Shown in pieces: positions 41,751-43,664 of a stretch of 43,664 bases of DNA. Source of the DNA: Bdellovibrio sp. (GTDB taxonomy: Bacteria; Bdellovibrionota; Bdellovibrionia; Bdellovibrionales; Bdellovibrionaceae). Made by a program: the position numbers and the translations under genes. The stretch's first letter is position 1. The number at the start of each line of letters is the position of its first letter. Location: NCBI GenBank assembly GCA_020720425.1, contig DYOP01000003.1, positions 12,231-55,894 of the forward strand, written 5' to 3'. The notes below the pieces were generated by a model. That model saw nothing but the letters and a program-made list of their open reading frames with translations. It ran no database searches and was not told the DNA's origin.

Positions 41751-41960
41751 ATGGATTCGAGAGAGAGTCTGCCCAAGCACGAAAAAGAGTTCCTGAATAG
41801 ATACTCTCGAACCCGAAACCCGATACTCGATGGTGTAAATGTGGGATATGAGCTGAAAAAGCCATCCGCAGTCCTCGTAAAAATGTCAAAAAATTCTGAA
41901 AAAGAAATTTGGCGCACCCAACTTGAGGAGTTTCGAACTGCGTGCTTGGACTTCGTTTAG
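41751..41960 (+). CDS. Small hypothetical protein
   Basis: A 69-residue frame starting at ATG without a good ribosome site. It encodes a hydrophilic, charged protein ending QLEEFRTACLDFV. I recognise no family. Support for it being real: its last 13 residues recur in a broken copy at 43089-43154, so this sequence belongs to a repeated family. It may itself be a fragment. Its 3' end overlaps the FMN reductase stop by four bases on the other strand. Confidence 0.4.
   Translation: MDSRESLPKHEKEFLNRYSRTRNPILDGVNVGYELKKPSAVLVKMSKNSEKEIWRTQLEEFRTACLDFV
41918..41947 (+). repeat. 30-bp direct repeat, left copy
   Basis: CCAACTTGAGGAGTTTCGAA and the following ten bases are identical to 43103-43132. 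Lower similarity extends the pair to about 44 bp (41909-41952 against 43094-43137). The repeats bracket the FMN reductase, brnA and brnT genes. Confidence 0.9.
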
Positions 41961-42466
41961 ATTGGCTGAATTGATTTACAGAATTTTGAGAATCTATTTT
42001 TTAATGCCTGGTCCCGAAATGAGCCATCCAGATTAACCAATGACCTAGCTCCCTTTACGAGTAAAATTTGTTTTTCATCAATCTGAAAATCCATGGTTGA
42101 GAGAATCTCGATCAGTTGATTTTTTGCATTTTCACCTTCTGCAGAGCCAATAACCACATAGACTGGTTTTTTTTGAGTATGCTCATGAAATATCCACTCG
42201 AAGGCATTTTTTAAAATGCCTGGAATTCCATGTGCATATTCTGGGCTAAAAATAAATATCATATCAGCCTGAGCTGCCAAAGACCTTGTCTCAAGAACTG
42301 CACGTGGTACTTGTTCAGAAAATTGGTTGTCAGGATCAAAATATGGCAACAGTGAAATATCAAAATTTAACCATTCGTACTCTTCCAATTCATTTTTTGC
42401 AGCTTTCATTAGCAAAGAATTGGAGGAGCTATTTCTTAAACTTCCACATACTCCAAGAATCTTCAT
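41957..42466 (-). CDS. NAD(P)H-dependent FMN reductase
   Basis: A flavoprotein of about 169 residues in the NADPH-dependent FMN reductase family (flavodoxin fold). KILGVCGSLRNSSSNSLLMKA is the FMN phosphate loop, and IFIFSPEYAHGIPGILKNAFEWI the conserved middle motif. The frame opens at TTG 42481, but ATG 42466 overlaps the brnA stop (ATGA), so it is likely coupled to the toxin-antitoxin genes and transcribed with them. Electron acceptor unknown; quinones, azo or nitro compounds are typical for the family. Confidence 0.85.
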   Translation of the reverse strand: MKILGVCGSLRNSSSNSLLMKAAKNELEEYEWLNFDISLLPYFDPDNQFSEQVPRAVLETRSLAAQADMIFIFSPEYAHGIPGILKNAFEWIFHEHTQKKPVYVVIGSAEGENAKNQLIEILSTMDFQIDEKQILLVKGARSLVNLDGSFRDQALKNRFSKFCKSIQPI

Positions 42467-42687
42467 ACTGATTTTTTCCAAATAGTTTTCGGAGTCATTT
42501 TCTGTTCTTTGCAGCTTTTTAAAAAATCATTAACAAGAGTTTGATAAGGTACATGCGTCTGCTCGCTTAGTTTTTTAAAGTAGTCGATAACATCAGCATC
42601 GAGTCGAATCGTTACGCTTTTTTTAAGCTTATCGACATAGGGATTATTGATTAAATTCATTTTTTTTAAATCATATTCTTTACGCAT
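42463..42687 (-). CDS. brnA: BrnA-like antitoxin (ribbon-helix-helix)
   Basis: A 74-residue type II antitoxin. The N-terminus MRKEYDL, then NPYVDKLKKSVTIRLDADVI with DYFKKLSEQTHVPYQTLVND, is the BrnA/CopG pattern: a DNA-binding beta strand (VTIRLD) and two helices. It would neutralise BrnT and repress the operon. It starts three bases after brnT and overlaps the FMN reductase start. Confidence 0.9.
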   Translation of the reverse strand: MRKEYDLKKMNLINNPYVDKLKKSVTIRLDADVIDYFKKLSEQTHVPYQTLVNDFLKSCKEQKMTPKTIWKKSV

Positions 42688-42690
42688 AAA

Positions 42691-42978
42691 TTACTCCTTA
42701 CAAACGTTTTCAAAATCATGTTTTTCTTTTTTAGTGGCTTTGCGAGCACTGAGAATTCGAATTGTGCTCTCGTCTTCTTTGTAAACGTGGATAACAAACA
42801 GTAGATTATTCTTTTGACTATGTCCGATCAAAATGAATCGATCTTCTTGATAGGAATGATCAGGATCATGTCCCAATTTAGCATACGGATCATAGAAAAC
42901 AGTCGAAGCCTCTTCGAATGAGATTCCATGTTTATCAAGATTTATCTTAGCTTTTTTGGAGTCCCATTTAAAATCCAT
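42691..42978 (-). CDS. brnT: BrnT-like toxin (RelE-fold ribonuclease)
   Basis: A 95-residue toxin: FKWDSKKAKINLDKHGISFE, EASTVFYDP, DHSYQEDRFILIGHS and RILSARKATKKEKH match BrnT (conserved Arg/Lys in the C-terminal helix region). It is thought to cut mRNA and stop growth. It lies first in the operon, as in other BrnTA systems. No Shine-Dalgarno sequence precedes ATG 42978, and a promoter sits so close that the message may be leaderless. Confidence 0.92.
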   Translation of the reverse strand: MDFKWDSKKAKINLDKHGISFEEASTVFYDPYAKLGHDPDHSYQEDRFILIGHSQKNNLLFVIHVYKEDESTIRILSARKATKKEKHDFENVCKE

Positions 42979-42983
42979 ATCTT

Positions 42984-43012
42984 ATTGTACATACAAAGTA
43001 AGTACTTGTAAA
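42984..43012 (-). promoter_or_regulatory. Promoter and operator of brnT-brnA-reductase
   Basis: On the minus strand TTTACA (43007-43012) and TACAAT (42984-42989) are separated by exactly 17 bp, a near-consensus sigma70 promoter. The spacer and -35 carry an imperfect inverted repeat TACAA(A)GTA-AG-TACTTGTA (42992-43010), a likely BrnA operator. The expected start of transcription falls on or beside the ATG. Confidence 0.7.
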
Positions 43013-43088
43013 GAAAAGTTGCCGACCTTCAGATTTAAATAGTTAACTATTTAAATTCATTAGATTGTTTACAGAAATCACAAAATGA

Positions 43089-43154
43089 GACAATTGGTGC
43101 AGCCAACTTGAGGAGTTTCGAACTGCGTGCTTAGAATTTCAAATTAGTGCTTAA
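43089..43154 (+). pseudogene. C-terminal fragment of the small hypothetical protein
   Basis: Translation gives CSQLEEFRTACLEFQISA before TAA at 43152-43154, matching the end of the protein at 41751-41960. A TGA in the same frame at 43086-43088 blocks it upstream, and no start follows, so it is a remnant. It ends over the stop of the TetR gene on the other strand. Confidence 0.6.
43103..43132 (+). repeat. 30-bp direct repeat, right copy
   Basis: Identical to 41918-41947; see that entry. It lies between brnT and the TetR gene, inside the fragment. Confidence 0.9.
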
Positions 43155-43664
43155 CCCAAGCCCGTGTTCTCTAAAAAGAATTGAATTTGACGCTTGCACT
43201 GACCAGGGCTTTTGGTAACAAGTGAAACTCTAAATAGACCCTGCAGAAAAGTAACTACAAGTTCCGCCGTAAGTTGGCTTTTGAACTGCTTAGGAAGTTC
43301 ACCTTGGGACTTTGCTTTTTCGAATCGATCAACAAAGATCTTTTCAAAATATTCAAAGCCTTCTGCGAGATACTTTCTCAGGTCTTTTTCTACTATCACA
43401 TCAGATGAAAGACTATTTGCCATCAGACAACCATTTGGCAGATTTATATCTATAAACCCATCAAGAATAGCTTCAAAGTATTTTTTTACGCCGACTTTCA
43501 CGCTTTTCTCAGATAAAAATAGATCGAGCCGTGTTTTAGTGACTGTTTGATTGTAGTGATCCATGCAGGCTCTATATAAAGCCTTCTTACTTTTTAAAGT
43601 GTTGTAAAACGAGCCCTCGCCCAACTGGGTGGCATTTAATAGATCCTTAAGACTTGTGTTTCTA
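43151..43664 (-). CDS. TetR-family regulator, N-terminus beyond the window
   Basis: The frame is open from the right edge to TAA at 43151, giving 170 residues. The first visible part, TSLKDLLNATQLGEGSFYNT followed by LKSKKALYRACMDHYN, is the second half of a TetR HTH (recognition helix plus the FxxKeaLY signature). The C-terminal ligand domain follows, including LPNGCLMANSLSSDV, typical of the TetR_C regulators with a conserved GCL motif. The true start lies outside the window; an internal TTG at 43624 is not it. Target genes not visible. Confidence 0.88.
   Translation of the reverse strand, partial: RNTSLKDLLNATQLGEGSFYNTLKSKKALYRACMDHYNQTVTKTRLDLFLSEKSVKVGVKKYFEAILDGFIDINLPNGCLMANSLSSDVIVEKDLRKYLAEGFEYFEKIFVDRFEKAKSQGELPKQFKSQLTAELVVTFLQGLFRVSLVTKSPGQCKRQIQFFLENTGLG

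Noticed and set aside
1-43664. tRNA or rRNA genes
   Set aside because: No cloverleaf-like sequence with a GGTTCRA T-arm or rRNA-like block was recognised, though a covariance-model scan would be more reliable.

Overview
The window reads as a chromosomal segment of an AT-rich (about 36-38% GC by eye) Gram-negative bacterium, most likely a member of the Bdellovibrionota (Bdellovibrio relatives). The pointers are a TIGR02147-type regulator, a DNA polymerase I with a degenerate proofreading domain, lysine 2,3-aminomutase, many exported lipoproteins with FQNC/FSC-like lipoboxes, a PASTA-tailed FtsI, and an arginine succinyltransferase-type cluster. This assignment is inference from gene content; no rRNA or tRNA gene was seen.

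Layout. 1-7.3 kb is DNA repair and replication: exonuclease III (xthA), an ATP-grasp-like protein, a small protein with an integrase-like helix-turn-helix and a histone-H1-like lysine tail, lexA, and an XRE-type regulator overlapping polA. 7.3-14.5 kb holds a FliL-like protein, membrane proteins, arginine decarboxylase (speA), a response-regulator diguanylate cyclase, and a three-gene membrane operon (SH3/TPR protein, AI-2E family transporter, exported protein). 14.6-19.6 kb is one tight operon: class III aminotransferase, astA, astD and mltG, behind a perfect inverted repeat placed over a possible promoter. 19.7-22.8 kb carries ribosomal proteins (a short L24-like protein, L28, S18), a possible ribosome-hibernation-like protein, and a long coiled coil ending in an Hsp20 domain. 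23-26.2 kb has a metalloprotease-like lipoprotein overlapping a beta-barrel-like protein, then kamA. 26.4-31.6 kb has a serine esterase, map, and a short division/cell-wall operon (rsmH-ftsL-ftsI). 31.5-37.3 kb has a zinc-ribbon membrane protein, two phosphoribosyltransferases (upp-like, hpt), an exported M14 carboxypeptidase overlapping a TIGR02147 regulator, and a methyltransferase.

From 37.3 kb the window becomes accessory-like, with long intergenic stretches rich in repeats: a possible MITE-like inverted-repeat element, an AT-rich 577-bp region with DnaA-box-like sites, several short tandem arrays, secreted or lipidated hypothetical proteins, and a BrnT/BrnA toxin-antitoxin module coupled to an FMN reductase and bracketed by a 30-bp perfect direct repeat. 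A TetR-family gene runs off the right edge.

The signals that most deserve a second look are the strong apparent excess of the hexamer GTTACC/GGTAAC across the whole window (about 75 sites counted by eye against roughly 18 expected), the DnaA-box cluster at 39.1 kb, the coiled-coil/Hsp20 fusion, the H1-like HTH protein, the MITE-like element, and the repeat-bracketed BrnTA-reductase unit with a possibly leaderless promoter.
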